Shown one piece after another: positions 5,298 through 5,405 of a stretch of 5,405 bases of DNA (position 1 is its first letter; each line of letters opens with the position of its first letter). Source of the stretch: Deltaproteobacteria bacterium (GTDB lineage: Bacteria; Desulfobacterota; Syntrophia; Syntrophales; UBA5619); contig JAPLJW010000211.1 of the NCBI GenBank assembly GCA_026388365.1, positions 1-5,405 on the forward strand. The letters are read 5' to 3'. A program made the translations under genes and the position numbers. Below the pieces are notes generated by a model, which had not been told where the DNA came from, searched no databases, and saw only the letters and a list, made by a program, of their open reading frames with translations.

Positions 5298-5405
5298 ATG
5301 GGAGACAAGGGCGGCAAGAAAGATAAGGAAAAGGGTCAGAAACGGAATGCCGAAAAACAGAAGCAAAAGTCGGAAGATAAGCGTGATAAGCAGCCAAAAA
5401 GAAAG
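5298..5405 (+). CDS. small Lys-rich hypothetical protein beginning MGDKGGKKDK, 3'-partial
   Basis: ATG at 5298 with AAGGAGA (5285-5291) 6 nt upstream, a good ribosome binding site. Thirty-six codons are visible before the window ends, with no stop. The composition is extreme: almost only Lys, Gln, Glu, Asp, Arg, Gly and Asn, with no aromatic or large aliphatic residue after the initiator Met. The chain should be disordered, very basic and soluble. Similar short proteins starting MGDK and rich in Lys and Gln are, to my recollection, scattered through proteobacteria with no assigned role; nucleic-acid binding is a guess from charge only. The strong ribosome binding site argues that it is a real gene. 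Confidence 0.7.
   Translation, partial: MGDKGGKKDKEKGQKRNAEKQKQKSEDKRDKQPKRK

Overview
This window reads as chromosomal DNA from a GC-rich anaerobic bacterium. A Desulfobacterota (former deltaproteobacterial) or syntroph-like host fits best. The grounds are a single-chain VKOR-DsbA oxidase, a free-standing AdoMet-dependent corrinoid reactivation protein and a fatty acyl-CoA synthetase. None of these is exclusive to that group, so the assignment is tentative and rests on gene content, not on a phylogenetic marker.

Layout: positions 1-630 (+) hold the C-terminal half of an M29 metallo-aminopeptidase cut by the window edge. Positions 731-1657 (+) encode an inner-membrane VKOR domain fused to a periplasmic DsbA/thioredoxin-like domain, a self-contained disulfide-forming machine. 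Positions 1658-2122 form a gene-poor, apparently lower-GC stretch with a short direct repeat, a possible VapC/PIN remnant and small unrecognised ORFs in shifting frames, which looks like decayed accessory DNA. Positions 2123-2836 (+) encode a stand-alone MetH-type activation-domain protein with a Cys-rich tail. It converges on 2903-4591 (-), a complete AMP-forming acyl-CoA synthetase of the FadD type whose start is fixed by a strong Shine-Dalgarno sequence. A dyad that could end transcription from both sides lies between them.

Positions 4592-4977 are non-coding. This stretch ends in a clear TATAAT promoter bracketed by an inverted repeat (TGTTTACA / TGTAAACC), placed directly before a 5'-truncated AbiEi-family antitoxin remnant (4978-5247). 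The window closes with the start of a small, extremely Lys-rich protein (5298 onward).

The genes do not form one pathway. The complete ones are separate housekeeping or energy-metabolism units: extracytoplasmic disulfide formation, corrinoid repair and fatty-acid activation. They are separated by two scars that resemble toxin-antitoxin debris. I see no convincing new multi-gene system. The points most worth a second look are the promoter and inverted repeat before the broken AbiEi gene, the VKOR-DsbA fusion with an Asp at the usual Ser/Thr position, and the corrinoid activase with its C-x2-C-x4-C tail.
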